Position numbers and translations under genes: made by a program | Shown here: positions 24,401 to 34,500 of the stretch, one piece after another | Numbering within the stretch: the first letter of the stretch is position 1 | How the letters are laid out: every line of letters starts with the position of its first letter | Notes under the pieces: generated by a model | What the model was told of the DNA's origin: nothing | Database searches by the model: none | Seen by the model: only the letters and a program-made list of their open reading frames with translations | NCBI GenBank assembly: GCA_016648135.1 | Contig: JADDOH010001576.1 | Span: 62,001-126,000 of the forward strand | Direction: 5' to 3' | DNA length: 64,000 nt | Source: Agrypnia vestita | Lineage: Eukaryota; Arthropoda; Insecta; Trichoptera; Phryganeidae

Positions 24401-27400
24401 AAGTGCAAATGCTTTTACATAACTATTTCTTTAATTCCCTACTTCAAAGGCTTCCTAGCAAACAGATACGAGCAACTGGACGTCTTTGCCAATAACTGTA
24501 TATTATTCAAAAGGTAATTATTAAATGAAAATATTCAAAACTGTATATTATAAAAGGTGTATTGAAAGATTACTAGTATTTGTCGAATTGGACTTAAATA
24601 ATTGATTTGTACATATTTGTATGTATATTTTTTATTCTATTTTGACTTTCAAAGCTTGTGCTATATCTTTTCACTCTACATTATTATTTTTTTTTGTTTT
24701 TATTTATCTTTATATATTTGTATCTGTCCACTTATGTCATTATTATGTTTACATGTTATTATTATTATTTTCTTTAAACTATATATTCTGTTAATGTACA
24801 CTTCACCTATCTGTTGAAAAAGCCCTATCTGGCATTAATTAATAATAAAAAAAGATGTGTTTAATATTATTTCATTTCCTATCCATAAAACAATAAAATA
24901 TTAATCAAATTTGCCTACTATTATTGTAATAATAAAAAATGGCAACAGAAACAATATGTGCAATATTTATACCATTTGTAGTGTATTCATATTATAAGAT
25001 ATTCTAACATATTCATCATGAATAAAAAATGAACCCGTAATGAGATTAAACAATCGAAAGGTTCTCAAAAGCATGAACCTTTGGGATGTAAATACAAGTT
25101 TTAATATATTTAAAGAATAAATTCAATTTCAAGCTCGTGGTGCAATGGACATTTTTTAATGGCACTGTTGTGTCACACATGGCTTTGCCATTATGGAAGG
25201 ATCGACCTTAATTATAAATTTATAATTGTCTAACTGCAATCATCGACTTACCATAAAACCAGGACACGGCAACTGCCTCAAACAGAGCCGAGCAGAGCAG
25301 GGAGATTCCTGCGGAGTACGTGTCCAGCAGGTGAAACATGTATATACCACCCTAGAACAAAATGAGACATTTCAGCTATCATCATTATCAGCTATTGTCA
25401 ATTCACTGCAGGATCATTTTCTCATGATTGCTATATTATTCCATCTTCTGACAGACTTTTCCATATCTTTATGTACAACGAAATTTACAGACGAATAATG
25501 ACCAATTAGTTGAATAGCTTGTTGATCTTGTGGTTATGATTAGTTACTGTAATGATAGTCCAACGTTTTACAAAAAATAAGTCGGAAAAATTGAGAAAAA
25601 AATGCAAACTTTGATGTCACACGTTTCCATAACTATTGATATTAGGTCATGATAGCTTCAACATTTTCGACTCATAATCGACAAGGCAGGATAAAGTCCT
25701 GCGAGGTTATTAATGTTTTCCAAATAACCCTGTATAATTATATTATTTTCCGCCTTTATTATTAAATATAAAATAATTACTTATTATAGAATAAACACGT
25801 TTAAATTTTTTTCATAGAGATTTGCAAGAGCCTAAGCAAGAAAGTGTTTTGAATAATTTCTGTTTTTATAATTTGTGTAATAAACACAATGATTACCGGT
25901 GTGACGTTGATGCAGGCGACGCAGAATGAGAAGCCGACCGCGCAGAAGGTGAACTTCTCTCTGGCGTGCTTGACGTCCTTGAACAGCCAGTGGAACTCGT
26001 CCATTAGACCAGTTATGACGCACTCCAGACCGCCCATCTGAAAATATTTAAAGTCACCGAGAATGAACGATGTCATCCGCCATAATACGGAGAGGTGACG
26101 TGTAAGGTCGTAAGGGTGGTAAACTCACCCCTGAATCTAGCCCCAGCATGATGAGCATGAAGAAGAAGAGCATGGCCCATATGCTGGCTCCGGGAAGAGT
26201 GGCAACGGCCTCTGGGTACACTTGAAACACTAGACCTGGACCTGGAAGTGTGAGTTTAAAAGTTATTTATTAACGTACTATTGGAGTGGTGCATTATTTA
26301 TACCTGTCCGACCAGTGAGACCTCCAAGTCTTTTTCAGGCTAAGTTTTATAACACCAATCTAGGCTATTTCTCTCCTCTACCTAGAATGATCAACCACTA
26401 TAACGAGATATCGTCCAGAGACGGCTACCTTGATATATTCTTTACGACACAGGCTCGGTTAAAAAGTGAAATATTGATAAAAGGAATAAAGAACTTCAGC
26501 ATAAACTCGGAGATGGCTGACCATGCAAGATCAGAAGGTCATCGATTCACCCATGACAACGTAGAAGTACTCCATATATGCAGAAAAGGAAGAAAACAAG
26601 ATATTTTAGAAAATTTAGAAATCAATTTTAACAATAGTAATACACCCAACATTCAAACACCCTATATTACACCCCCCTCTTGTCCATTTTAGCCCCGCAA
26701 ACCTACCCCTTCCCACCACTCCACTCCCACACCAGACCCGACAAGAGGTCATTAGTCTTAAGATTTAGTTTAGCTTATTACTGAAGATGACGCAGTAAGC
26801 GTCGAAAATGTTATAATTAAATCTTTTTTAATTAAAGTGTTATAGTGAGAAGAAAACAATGTTGTTATTTTTAATTTCTTAAAAATATATTATAATGAAA
26901 TTCCACAAAGTTTGTCACGATAATTTCGAAACGTTATGATAAACTTGGTTGACGGTCACTTGAGCGAGTAATACATGCTCGTCAGGCACACTGTGTTGAC
27001 CTTGGAACCCGCGCACTCGTCATAAAACTTGTTCTCATTTCTCAATTGTATATACTTATTTGTGAGAGTCTTTATTATTTACAACCTAATTTATCATTTT
27101 CATAAAATATTTATACTTTGTACTCTAATGTGACCCTAGGACCTTCTATTAGGGTCAATAATGACCCGTTGACTTTTAATTCACAATTTGATAATGACCA
27201 TCACTAACGTTTCCATGATGCTACATTATTCTTGATAGTGCTGTTCTCACAGCCTTAACTGGCAGCCAAAATATATAATTAAAGTAGTATTCAATATAAT
27301 TTTTAATGAGTTATGGATTTTTTTATAAAAAAAATGTTTATTTCAAATGTAATATTATTTATATAAAGACACGAATTCGCAAACATTTTCTTGCAAAGTG

Positions 27401-28323
27401 TACGTATGCCTAGTTAGCACCGTCGGTAACAGCATAATCTACCGCACGCCACTGGTACACGCTAAATTAATTAAATAAATAAATAAAAATAGCAGGTAAG
27501 TGGGCTACCTTCCGTAGCTACGGAGCTGATGGGGACTCCCTGCTTGTGCGACATGAAGCCCAGGTAGGTGAAGATGACGAAGCCGGAGAAGAATGAAGTG
27601 AAGCAGTTCACCGCCGTAGTTATCAGACAGTCCCTGTAACACAAGAGTTTCGGTCAACAACAATGGCTAAAGCTAAAACTGAGACTAGCGAGCTACGCGC
27701 ATACAAATAAGGTCTTAATCGTTAGAATGGGGAAGAAGACACTATAGTAGGTAAGAAAATTTGGATATAAGGGGTTTCCTACCTTATATTTTGATGTTTT
27801 ACTTACACATTTTTTTACCTGTATTACCTGTTATCCATCATCCCCCGAACTCAAACCCATCAGGTGATATTCACTATCTATCGGGGTGTGTAATTTACGA
27901 ACTCCTCAGTAAGCTAATGTTTTCATTTTGATGAAATGGTTTGAAAACTCAGTTAAATCAAAATTTACCCTAAATGCGCCAAAAGAAGATAACTTCAATG
28001 AAAAAATCAAAAGAGTGATTACATTCTATTAGGTGATTTGCAAATACTGAATAACTGTTACTATTTAGATATCTCAAATGCTCATTAACCCTAAATGTAA
28101 AAATAATTACAATTCTTACAATTTAATTCACAGTTGCCGGATTTTTAAATGCCAACTGCGAATTAAATTGTAACTAACTAATATAAAAAAACTGAGAATA
28201 GGTGTGCATGGGTACCTACCTGTAGCAGTTATTGTGGAAGGTGTTGTAGCTGGCATACGACAGGTGGACTCCAAATCCGGCGCCTACCGAGTAGAAGATC
28301 TGTACAGCGGCATCCACCCACAC
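21443..28323 (-). CDS. SLC6 sodium-dependent monoamine transporter (eight exons visible, partial)
   Basis: Membrane protein of the SLC6 (neurotransmitter:sodium symporter) family that takes up a monoamine with Na+ and Cl-. Exons in coding order: 28323-28220, 27633-27509, 26241-26129, 26037-25897, 25351-25252, 23819-23719, 22775-22608, 21499-21443. All joins keep frame (phases 2, 1, 0, 0, 1, 0, 0), giving 303 residues from TM6 to the cytoplasmic tail. Visible hallmarks: unwound TM6 (FYSVGAGFG), the TM7 Asn (VNCFTS), [13 protein letters not shown] in loop 4, LGLDSGMGG in TM8 with the Asp-Ser of the second sodium site, and [14 protein letters not shown] before TM11. [18 protein letters not shown] resembles vertebrate NET/DAT more than the Drosophila DAT pattern I recall, so an octopamine/phenolamine transporter is a good candidate; DAT is the alternative. 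TM1-TM5 exons and the last exon were not found. Confidence 0.93.
21998..22380. repeat. Worn DNA-transposon ends in the transporter intron
   Basis: 21998-22110 has repeated GCGAATACGAATAC words after TAGTGATGCAACG, typical of hAT-type subterminal repeats. 22275-22380 contains GGGGTCATCCATAAAGTACG, a transposon-like terminus; a related word (GAGTCATCCATATATTACG) occurs at 42040. No boundaries defined. Confidence 0.4.
22608..22775 (-). CDS. Transporter exon: TM11 end and TM12
   Basis: 56 codons, phase 0; acceptor cattttccag, donor AGAGAG|gtaact. Encodes [29 protein letters not shown], and ends in TPGPFRE, the family motif after TM12. Confidence 0.94.
23096..23272. repeat. Small TIR element (about 175 bp)
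   Basis: TTTGACAGGTTTGAAATTAA then TGAATTC on the left, with GAATTCA and TTAATTTCAAACCTGTCAAA on the right; ends TGCCG and CGGCA. Hairpin-forming MITE in the transporter intron; superfamily not assigned. Confidence 0.65.
23419..23575. repeat. Hairpin MITE of 157 bp
   Basis: TTTCATTTAAGAAAGACAAT and ATTGTCTTTCTTAAATGAAA are perfect inverted ends; GTAAGCCGTGTGTACG and CGTACGGCTTAG continue the arms. Target duplication not resolved. Confidence 0.75.
23719..23819 (-). CDS. Transporter exon: TM10-TM11 link and TM11 start
   Basis: Two bases and 33 codons; acceptor tttctacag, donor ATCATT|gtaagc. Encodes [17 protein letters not shown] and [16 protein letters not shown], the conserved entry to TM11. 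Confidence 0.94.
25252..25351 (-). CDS. Transporter exon: TM10
   Basis: 33 codons plus one base; acceptor gttctag, donor TATG|gtaagt. Encodes [19 protein letters not shown] and [10 protein letters not shown]. The TM10 Asp of the extracellular gate (LLD) is present. G|GT makes the following Gly. Confidence 0.94.
25527..25735. repeat. Fragment of the CAGGGT-palindrome MITE family
   Basis: One arm only: GTAATGATAGTCCAACGTTT to GGTTATTAATG, ending CAAATAACCCTGTA. Near-identical to the right arm of 37381-37903. It is preceded at 25514 by TAGCTTGTTGATCTTGTGGTT, like the head of the SINE at 44778. Confidence 0.65.
25897..26037 (-). CDS. Transporter exon: TM8 end and TM9
   Basis: 47 codons, phase 0 at both ends; acceptor ttttcag, donor ACACCG|gtaatc. 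Encodes [15 protein letters not shown], then [13 protein letters not shown], then TM9. The cytoplasmic loop is a few residues longer than in vertebrate DAT/NET, which may help place the subfamily. Confidence 0.94.
26129..26241 (-). CDS. Transporter exon: loop 4 and TM8
   Basis: Two bases and 37 codons; acceptor cacttccag, donor GGG|gtgagt. G|GT completes the Gly before [19 protein letters not shown]8 follows ([17 protein letters not shown]), with the Asp-Ser of the second sodium site. Confidence 0.94.
26300..26692 (+). pseudogene. LINE C-terminus joined in frame to a Penelope endonuclease fragment
   Basis: A 125-codon frame at 26315-26692 has two parts. Residues 1-55 ([33 protein letters not shown]) match the end of jockey/CR1-type LINE proteins and the copy at 47769-48038. 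From about residue 68, [20 protein letters not shown] and [12 protein letters not shown] match the end of a Penelope GIY-YIG endonuclease. A hammerhead-like motif follows at 26781, as expected for the Penelope 3' terminus. Most likely a 5'-truncated Penelope copy landed in a LINE, with the frame kept by chance. It lies in the intron upstream of the TM8 exon, on the antisense strand. Confidence 0.65.
26781..26812 (+). ncRNA. Hammerhead-like motif, family 3
   Basis: CTGAAGA, extra T, stem arm GACGC, loop AGTAA, arm GCGTC, then GAAAATGTT. Stem II pairs perfectly and the core CTGANGA...GAAA is intact. It sits about 90 bp after the Penelope coding remnant, the expected place for a terminal-repeat ribozyme. 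Confidence 0.65.
27509..27633 (-). CDS. Transporter exon: TM7
   Basis: One base, 41 codons and one base; acceptor gtgttacag, donor GAAG|gtagcc. Encodes [31 protein letters not shown] and ISSVATE. AG|G completes the Arg of NNCYRD from the previous exon. It keeps the TM7 Asn and Ser that bind sodium and chloride in the family. Confidence 0.94.
28220..28323 (-). CDS. Transporter exon: TM6 (unwound helix)
   Basis: 34 codons plus two bases, ending TGC TAC AG|gtaggt; acceptor cttgttttgcag. Encodes [18 protein letters not shown] and [10 protein letters not shown]. The Ser and Gly residues of the unwound TM6 are kept. The aromatic usually Phe before that Ser (FFS) is Tyr here, which bears on substrate choice. 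Confidence 0.93.
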
Positions 28324-28347
28324 CTGCAAAACAAGAGTTCGTTTTCA

Positions 28348-28503
28348 GTGTCAGTCAAGAGTCCATTTCGGTGTCAGTCAAGAGTCCATTTCGGTGTCAG
28401 TCACGAGTCCATTTCGGTGTCAGTCAAGGGTTCATTTCGGTGTCAGTCAAGGGTCCATTTCGGTGTCAGTCAAAGGTTAATTTCGGTGTCATTCAAGGGT
28501 TGA
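28348..28503. repeat. 23-bp tandem repeat, about seven units
   Basis: Unit GTGTCAGTCAAGAGTCCATTTCG repeated with small changes directly upstream (on the coding strand) of the TM6 exon acceptor. Intronic minisatellite. Confidence 0.85.
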
Positions 28504-29285
28504 TTTTAGACATTCTAATGATATAATAAACATAATAATAAATTGCAAATTATGAAGAAAAAATGGGAATCACTAAATTTGGCGCAAAAATTACGCATGA
28601 TCCGATTTTTATTACATTGGGAGACATACCAAAACACTGGAAATCAATTAGCGATATATCAATTAGTGATTAATTATTATAATAAATTGACTAAATTGAT
28701 AAAGTCACTGGACACAAATTAATCTGCAGCATTATTCTTTAATTCTCACTATTTCGGAATTTATCACTCGTCTATGAACACTTTATTATCGCTGGGTAAC
28801 ACTTTCAATTAAATTTTCTTCGCTATAACACGTAAGTAGGTATTTCGCTCGGCATTCCACGACTGGCCACCCTGGCCGCCGCTCCGTTGCTAATATCGCA
28901 CCGCTAGAAACGTCAAAATAAACTTGACGCGCCGCGGCCTGGTTTCGCCTTTTTAGACGAAACACATTGGTTTTTCGAATGCTTGAGAACATCATTTTTA
29001 TTTCTAGTGTTTGCGAAAAGATTCCCGTCGCTTCCACATTTGTTCCCGAATGTTGTAGATAATCATAGAGTGCTTTAGGGTGTTCTAGAGGTTTCCATAG
29101 TGTTGTTCCATAGTGGAATATTGTAAGGAATTCGGAGAGTGCGCAGTTCCTTCTGTTTACCAAAACATAATTAAGTAGAGAATAACGCTTCTTGTGCTTC
29201 TTATATTTACATCATTATTATTAGAGCTACCTAGTAGCGTTAGTAACGGTCGTTGTTACGCAGAGAATTATACTTTTTTTGTATT
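28504..29285. repeat. Dispersed repeat family G, copy 1 (28700-29165)
   Basis: Shared words: TTATCACTCGT...ACACTTTAT, CCGCTAGA..CGTCAAAATAA, CGCGGCCTGG, TTTTTCGAA, CCCGAATGTTGTA, GTGTTCTAGAG. Other copies or parts lie at 45108-45735, 51950-52690, 54060-54420 and 63890-64000. No coding domain recognised; it may be an LTR or a non-autonomous element. Confidence 0.5.
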
Positions 29286-29732
29286 GCTTGCCCAACGTAA
29301 CTTGGCGTGCGGCGAATTTGGAACTAAAACCCGCCTCGCCCGGCGGTAACCCCTCGCCCTGTCATTCAGTTCATTCTCGTCTTTGAGCGCGAGCTGTGTC
29401 ATCTTGATTACCAATATACACTGAATTATTATGTCCAGAACATCCTAAACAGTCCGGGATGGTGCAAGAACAACTGCCAATGAAGTATTAAAGTTTTGTG
29501 AAGCTGAAAAAGCAAATAATGGACCGATATTACCGTCTGACAGTTTGACAGATAGAGCGGCCGCCATTACTACTTTAGTGCTGCCCGACCAAATTTCTGT
29601 ATTTAATACGACACCGGTCACCGGACATTCTGTACATTATGTATTGTGTAATAAATTTACACCCTGACAACTTCTGTTACGCGACAGCGACGCCCTCCCT
29701 CGCACGCCAAGTTGTAGTGGTACGTCTATACC
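29286..29732. mobile_element. DNA transposon family B, copy 2 (full length, broken frame)
   Basis: About 447 bp. The left end has CCCAACGTAACTTGGCGTGC and the right end GCACGCCAAGTTGTAGTGG, inverted repeats of about 20 bp. The internal frame (MSRTS, stop, TVRDGARTTANEVLKF, CEAEKANNGPILPSDSL) matches the N-terminus in copy 3 but has a stop at codon 6. Confidence 0.75.
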
Positions 29733-30019
29733 TCATTTTATACACCTCATCATTAGCGCCATCTGGTAGTGTTAGTGACGGAGAATCATTTTTCAGACGT
29801 TTTGTGAGACTAGATACATTACAAAATGTATAAAAAAAAAAGATTTGATTAATGATATGATATTGGATACACTTATTAGTTTTGTTAATTGAAATATAAA
29901 AAAAATCTAATTCGGTGAATTTTATTTAAAAAAGCACAAAGTCAATTTTTTCATTTTATTTTTTAATAACAATTTTGAAATCATACTAATTTTGAAAACA
30001 GAATAATGTTATCATTTTA

Positions 30020-30300
30020 TTTAATAACTAGCTGTAACCCGTCAAAAATGACGGTACTTTTACATGTCGGTTCCTAAGGAATTTTTACATATTTATTTTA
30101 TCTTAAAAATAAATTGGGGAAAACTTTTTTTTGGAAAAAAACAATTTTAGCGAAAAAAAATTTTCGGGAAAAATTTTTACTACAAAAAAGTTTCGGACGT
30201 TACGCGAATTTACGGAGACAGACAGACAGATGGACCAGACAAACGGACGGACAGACGGACAAGGAAATTATTGTAATTTGGATGAGATCAGTTATCATAC
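30020..30300. repeat. Repeat with CTGTAACCCGTC end and GACAGACAGACGG body
   Basis: GCTGTAACCCGTCAAAAATG, ACGGTACTTTTACATG at 30031 recurs inverted at 32726-32760 and near 46645-46670. The body at 30190-30260 (CGGACGTTACGCGAATTTACG, GACAGACAGACAG) matches the SINE body at 32075-32165 and the copies at 46500 and 46690. Confidence 0.5.
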
Positions 30301-30412
30301 TAATTTTGAAAACGGAATGAGATCATTGGATTCTAGCTGCGGTTAAAGATAGACATTTGAAATTATTATTACGGACCGTCTATGAACCACGTGGTTCCAT
30401 TTTGAAGCTTTT

Positions 30413-30940
30413 TTACTCCCTTTATATTAACTCGTGGCGTCTGCTTGCTTGCCGTCAACAAAAACTTTGGATCGATTTTTGACCCTTTTCCCGTGGTCCA
30501 ATCGAGCTGAAACTTGGCAAGTACACTCGCGGCGACGATCAAGAAGATCTTTCAAATTTTCGTTAAAAAATAAATAATTATAGTATAATTTCGGATTTTT
30601 AGATATTTTATCGGTTTTTTCAAATTGGAATCATTAGAAAAGTTTGATTACGGCGGCCCGATAACGTCGCGGAATATTTTCTAAATTTGAATTACTCCGT
30701 CGGTATACATAATAGGTACTTCACTACGAATGTCGAAAATCTAAATTGACTGACAAATTTAATCTTCAAAGCATGAAGTGTCTTATCAAAGCTCAAAACA
30801 TCTGACATTTTAGAAATATATTAAATTACTGTAAGTTTAGTGTTATGTTATATGTTTTAATTCGGCTTTAATTGTTGTTATATTTTACAAAGAATGGGAG
30901 TATAATAAAAACTTGGTTTTTATGGGATACTTTTTTAATC
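30413..30940 (+). repeat. CTCCC-ended repeat family, copy 2
   Basis: From TTTTACTCCCTTTATATTAAC to GAATGGGAGTATAATAAAAA. It contains CCGTGGTCCAATCGAGCTGA, GATCAAGAAGATC and CGTCGCGGAATATTTTCTAA, nearly identical to 43929-44477 and 61273-61800. No frame. Confidence 0.7.
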
Positions 30941-31133
30941 CCTCCCCCCCCCCACGTAGCCCCGCATAGTCATAGCCAACATATATATTTTCCCTATTAA
31001 TTCCAGAAGACATTCTGTGCTGTTTTCTCTTACCAAAACTATTTTGAAATGATTCATTATGTGCAAACCGATCCGTGCAGATTTATCGATCGCATATTCT
31101 GTACCGTTTTAATTGCGCCAAATTAAATAAATG

Positions 31134-31915
31134 AAAGAATTAAGCCATGTATTCACTTGGGTACAAATCGCGAAACATTCCGCGCGGCATGTCGCATGAA
31201 CAGCTACGCTCATGTTTCGGGGACAATGACGCGGTCATTTGACGTGTACACACCGGGACTCGCATATCACTTGTCGAGGAAACGGCGGAAATGTCGCCCG
31301 ATGAGGTTATGTTGACAGCTGCGTATCTATTTACACTAGCCGCCCGATGAGGTTAGGATGACAGCTGCGTATCTATTTATTTTAATGAGTTTATCGAAAC
31401 GTAAGAGGAGAAAAAGGTGGTAGGTGCGAAATTATTTACTGCAAAGAGAAAGAAGGATGGATTTTCTATGCGATCTTCGAATGTCTGACGGATCTTTTGT
31501 CAATTTCACTCGAATGACAACGACTGATTTTGACAATTTATTAAATAATCGGACCTTCCATAGCCAAGCAAAACAATATTAAGGGACGTTGTTGGCCCTC
31601 ATATCATTTTATTTTTATATTCACGGTTTGAAGTGTCCCACAAAATTGTACGGCGATGAGCTGTCAGTTGACAGGTACAGCGCATGCGCATTCACATGTA
31701 AACATACCACGTGATACTGATGCGCAGCCCGATGTCCCCGTGAGCTCGCTCGAGTACCGTGCGCATGGCAACGTTTCCGCGGCACCTAGAAATGCCCCGC
31801 TATGTTGGGCGCGACATCGCGGAACAGTGCGCGACGTTGCAACGTCACGTAGACTCTATGCCGCGCGTGATGTTGAGAGATAATTTGTCCCCTAGTGAAT
31901 ACAGGGCTTTACGTA
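31134..31915. mobile_element. TIR element of about 780 bp, CpG-rich
   Basis: Left end TTAAGCCATGTATTCACTTGG and right end CCTAGTGAATACAGGGCTTTA are inverted; the arms continue into CGCGCGGCAT. 31284-31383 holds a direct repeat of GCCCGATGAGGTTA...GACAGCTGCGTATCTATTTA. GC-rich ends produce meaningless open frames at 31656-31974. Superfamily and target duplication not resolved. Confidence 0.55.
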
Positions 31916-32074
31916 GCTTGACTCTAACCCCCCCCCTTTCCCCTCACAGAGTCCAGCGTAGCATTCTACCTTGATCAGGCCACGCGGTTTGTGGACGCTC
32001 TCTTATTGGGGATGGGGGATGGGGATTTGATTTCAATTCGAATTATGTAATCACTGTAATAATGTTATCAAACA

Positions 32075-32285
32075 TAATGATTTCGTTGTCTGTCCATCTG
32101 TTCGTCCGTCTGTCTGTCCATCCGTAACTTTGTGTAACGTCCGTAATTTCGTTCGAATTCACGGCTAATAAACCCAAACTAAACGGCCGGAAATGGGGCT
32201 TGAACCCCGGGTCAGTGAACCCGAACTGGCCGCCTAACGCGTGTGGCTACCGCGGCCTCTCCGTGGACCGCCAAAAAGATAACAT
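32075..32285 (-). repeat. tRNA-derived SINE, minus strand
   Basis: On the minus strand, GGCCGCGGTAGCCACACGCG (A-box-like) is followed by GGGTTCAAGCCCC (B box), then a body with GAATTCGAACGAAATTACGG and GACAGACAGACGG. The body is shared with 30190-30260 and 46500-46590. Confidence 0.65.
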
Positions 32286-32423
32286 AAATATACATATACT
32301 AGGGCTTGGCAAAGACGTGAACCATTTCATCGTTTAAATATTTCATGGATGTCGGCTATGAATAAGTAAATGCTTATTATTATTATTAATATTAATATTT
32401 AAAGCATTAACTTTGTGGTTAGA

Positions 32424-32704
32424 AATAATAACAGAATGTTAGTAAACTTAGTAAAAACCACTACCAGATTTACGGTCTACCGGTTTCTAGTAGCAGTTAA
32501 ATTTACTAGTAGTTCAATTTCTCTGACAAGACTAACACGCATGTGAACAATAGTGGTGATAGTTTTACAATACTATGGTTGGGGTGTATAGTGTTGTGAA
32601 TGTAGTAGTGTAGTGTTGGTCCTGACGAAGAGACGGTACGTCTCGAACCGGTGGACCGTAAATCTGGTGGTGGTTTTTACTAAGTTTACTAACATTCTGT
32701 TAAA
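32424..32704. mobile_element. Penelope-like palindrome with hammerhead-like core
   Basis: Arms CAGAATGTTAGTAAACTTAG with ACCAGATTTACGGTCTACCGG (from 32432) face CCGGTGGACCGTAAATCTGG with CTAAGTTTACTAACATTCTG (32648-32698). The arm length is about 60 bp. The layout matches the other solo terminal palindromes. Confidence 0.65.
32622..32652 (+). ncRNA. Hammerhead-like motif, family 4
   Basis: CTGACGA, extra A, arm GAGAC, loop GGTAC, arm GTCTC, then GAACC. Stem II is perfect; the last core base is C instead of A (GAAC), so this copy is likely weakened or inactive. Confidence 0.5.
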
Positions 32705-32789
32705 TGCTTGCTCTTTAGGAACCGGCATGTAAAAGTACCGTCATATTTGACGGGTTACAGGTAGTATAAATTATAATAAATGGAGTAAA

Positions 32790-33560
32790 AATTCTAAATG
32801 CAGTCAGTTAGTTCTGTGAAAAGAATATGTAAAAAAAGTCGGCTTTGTCGGCTACTTAATGTCGAAACGAGAAGTTATAACCATTGCGGTTTGGAACTTC
32901 CGGGACAATGGAGTCGTCTGTTTATTTATATTTTAATTTTTTATCACATCCCTTCCAGGAGCACTAGACAAAGTATATCGTTTCATTGTGACAATGTTAG
33001 TGTAAATTATCTCTGTAGCTCACCTATTAGAAGGCTCCATAGGTTAGGAAACGAGTATGGCTACCTATCGGATGTTTTTTCGGAAACACTAGCCGCCTAC
33101 AAGAAAGCTCTTCTGGACGAATTTGGTCGTTTATAATTAGTGATTGATCACGTCTATCTCTTGTTTTTAGATTTTTGAATTTTAAATTTCATTTTATTTT
33201 ACTGTCATTTTTATTGATTCTTCAGTTTCAGATTTGATTTGTTTACAATTATTTCATTTTGTTGTAATTTTGTTGCTTCTTGAATTTCAGACGTAATTAT
33301 TTTAATTTGTTGTTGTTTTATTGATTGTTGACTTTCATATTTGATTTGATAATTATTATTTCATTTGATGTAATTTTGTTACACTTTATGTTATTCACTT
33401 AATGTTTTATTTTTCTTTATATATCACTTTATTAATTGTTTTTGATAGAATTATACCTTTTCTCCTTTTTTTATTATTACCTATCAATCTATATATACAC
33501 CTTTATGTACATTGTTTTTTTATTGGTACGTTGTACCGTGTATTAAATAAAAAAAAATCT
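32790..33560 (+). pseudogene. LINE 3' end: C-terminal remnant, 3' UTR and A-tail
   Basis: The frame at 32798-33136 ends SSPIRRLHRLGNEYGYLSDVF and TLAAYKKALLDEFGRL, the usual close of jockey/R1-type LINE proteins. A T-rich 3' UTR follows, ending AATAAAAAAAAA at 33545-33556. 5' truncated. Confidence 0.6.
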
Positions 33561-33565
33561 GTCCC

Positions 33566-33963
33566 TTGTCAAATGCCATATTAGGTGCCATAATATCAAA
33601 TGCCATATTAGGTGCCATAATGTCAAATGCCATATTAGGTGCCATAATGTCAAATGCCCATATTAGGTGCCATAATGTCAAATGCCATATTAGGTGCCAT
33701 AATGTCAAATGCCATATTAGGTGCCATAATGTCAAATGCCATATTAGGTGCCATAATGTCAAATGCCATAATGTCAATTGCCATATTAGGTGCCATAATG
33801 TCAAATGCCATATTAGGTGCCATAATGTCAAATGCCATATTAGGTGCCATAATGTCAATTGCCATATTAGGTGCCATAATGTCAAATGCCATATTAGGTG
33901 CCATAATGTCAAATGCCATATTAGGTGCCATAATGTCAAATGCCATATTAGGTGCCATAATAA
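33566..33963. repeat. 27-bp minisatellite, about 14-15 units
   Basis: Unit ATGTCAAATGCCATATTAGG followed by TGCCATA, tandem and nearly uniform, with one 12-bp-short unit, one single-base insertion and a few A-to-T changes. Because 27 is divisible by three, long open frames appear on both strands (for example MSNAILGAI repeats). They are by-products, not evidence of a protein. It directly follows a LINE A-tail. Confidence 0.93.
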
Positions 33964-34500
33964 GTTAAGATTACGTTTTTCTAAACATAAAAATTAAAAA
34001 ACCAAATAATTCATGGAATTACGAATAAATATTAAGTCTAGAAAAATGTCAAGCTTGTTTTATTTGGCTGATATTATAAGGATTAAAACTTGACCTCGTT
34101 TTAGAGATTTGAAAAAGGGATAACAAAAATATGAGCGGTAATTTAAAAACCAGAATTTTTGTTAATGAAAATTTTAACTAAATTTTAACTAATGAATTCT
34201 CATGAAAGCATTATGTTTACAGAAAAATGTTAAATAAGCTTTTTTAAAGAATAGATATTAAGGAATAAAATAGTAAAAAAAATATATGTATATTTTAAAT
34301 AATGACGGAAATATGAGCAAAAACTAAAAAACATGGAATTTTATGTTAAAGGGGTGGTGGGGAAGAGAGCACAGGGGGGAGGGCCGGGGACTTTTGAGGA
34401 AATACTCCTCTAATTAGGTTCTAACAACTGGCAAAAATTCAGCTTGTCTCTTATTTGTTCCGACAAAAAACCTTCGTTGCCTGGGCTAAATGCAGCATGT

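Noticed and set aside
24600..24840. Hydrophobic 71-codon plus-strand frame as a membrane protein
   Set aside because: T-rich non-coding text, probably a LINE 3' UTR in an intron; the residues are mostly Phe/Ile/Tyr from poly-T.
28204..28503. 99-codon plus-strand frame across the TM6 exon
   Set aside because: It is antisense to a confirmed transporter exon and then runs through a 23-bp tandem repeat.
31656..31974. Two overlapping plus-strand frames as a gene
   Set aside because: They lie in the CpG-rich inverted end of a TIR element; the residues are His/Arg-rich translation of repeat ends with no domain.
33520..33997. Long repetitive open frames (100-143 codons) on both strands
   Set aside because: They arise only because the 27-bp minisatellite unit is divisible by three; there is no start context, no domain and no strand bias.
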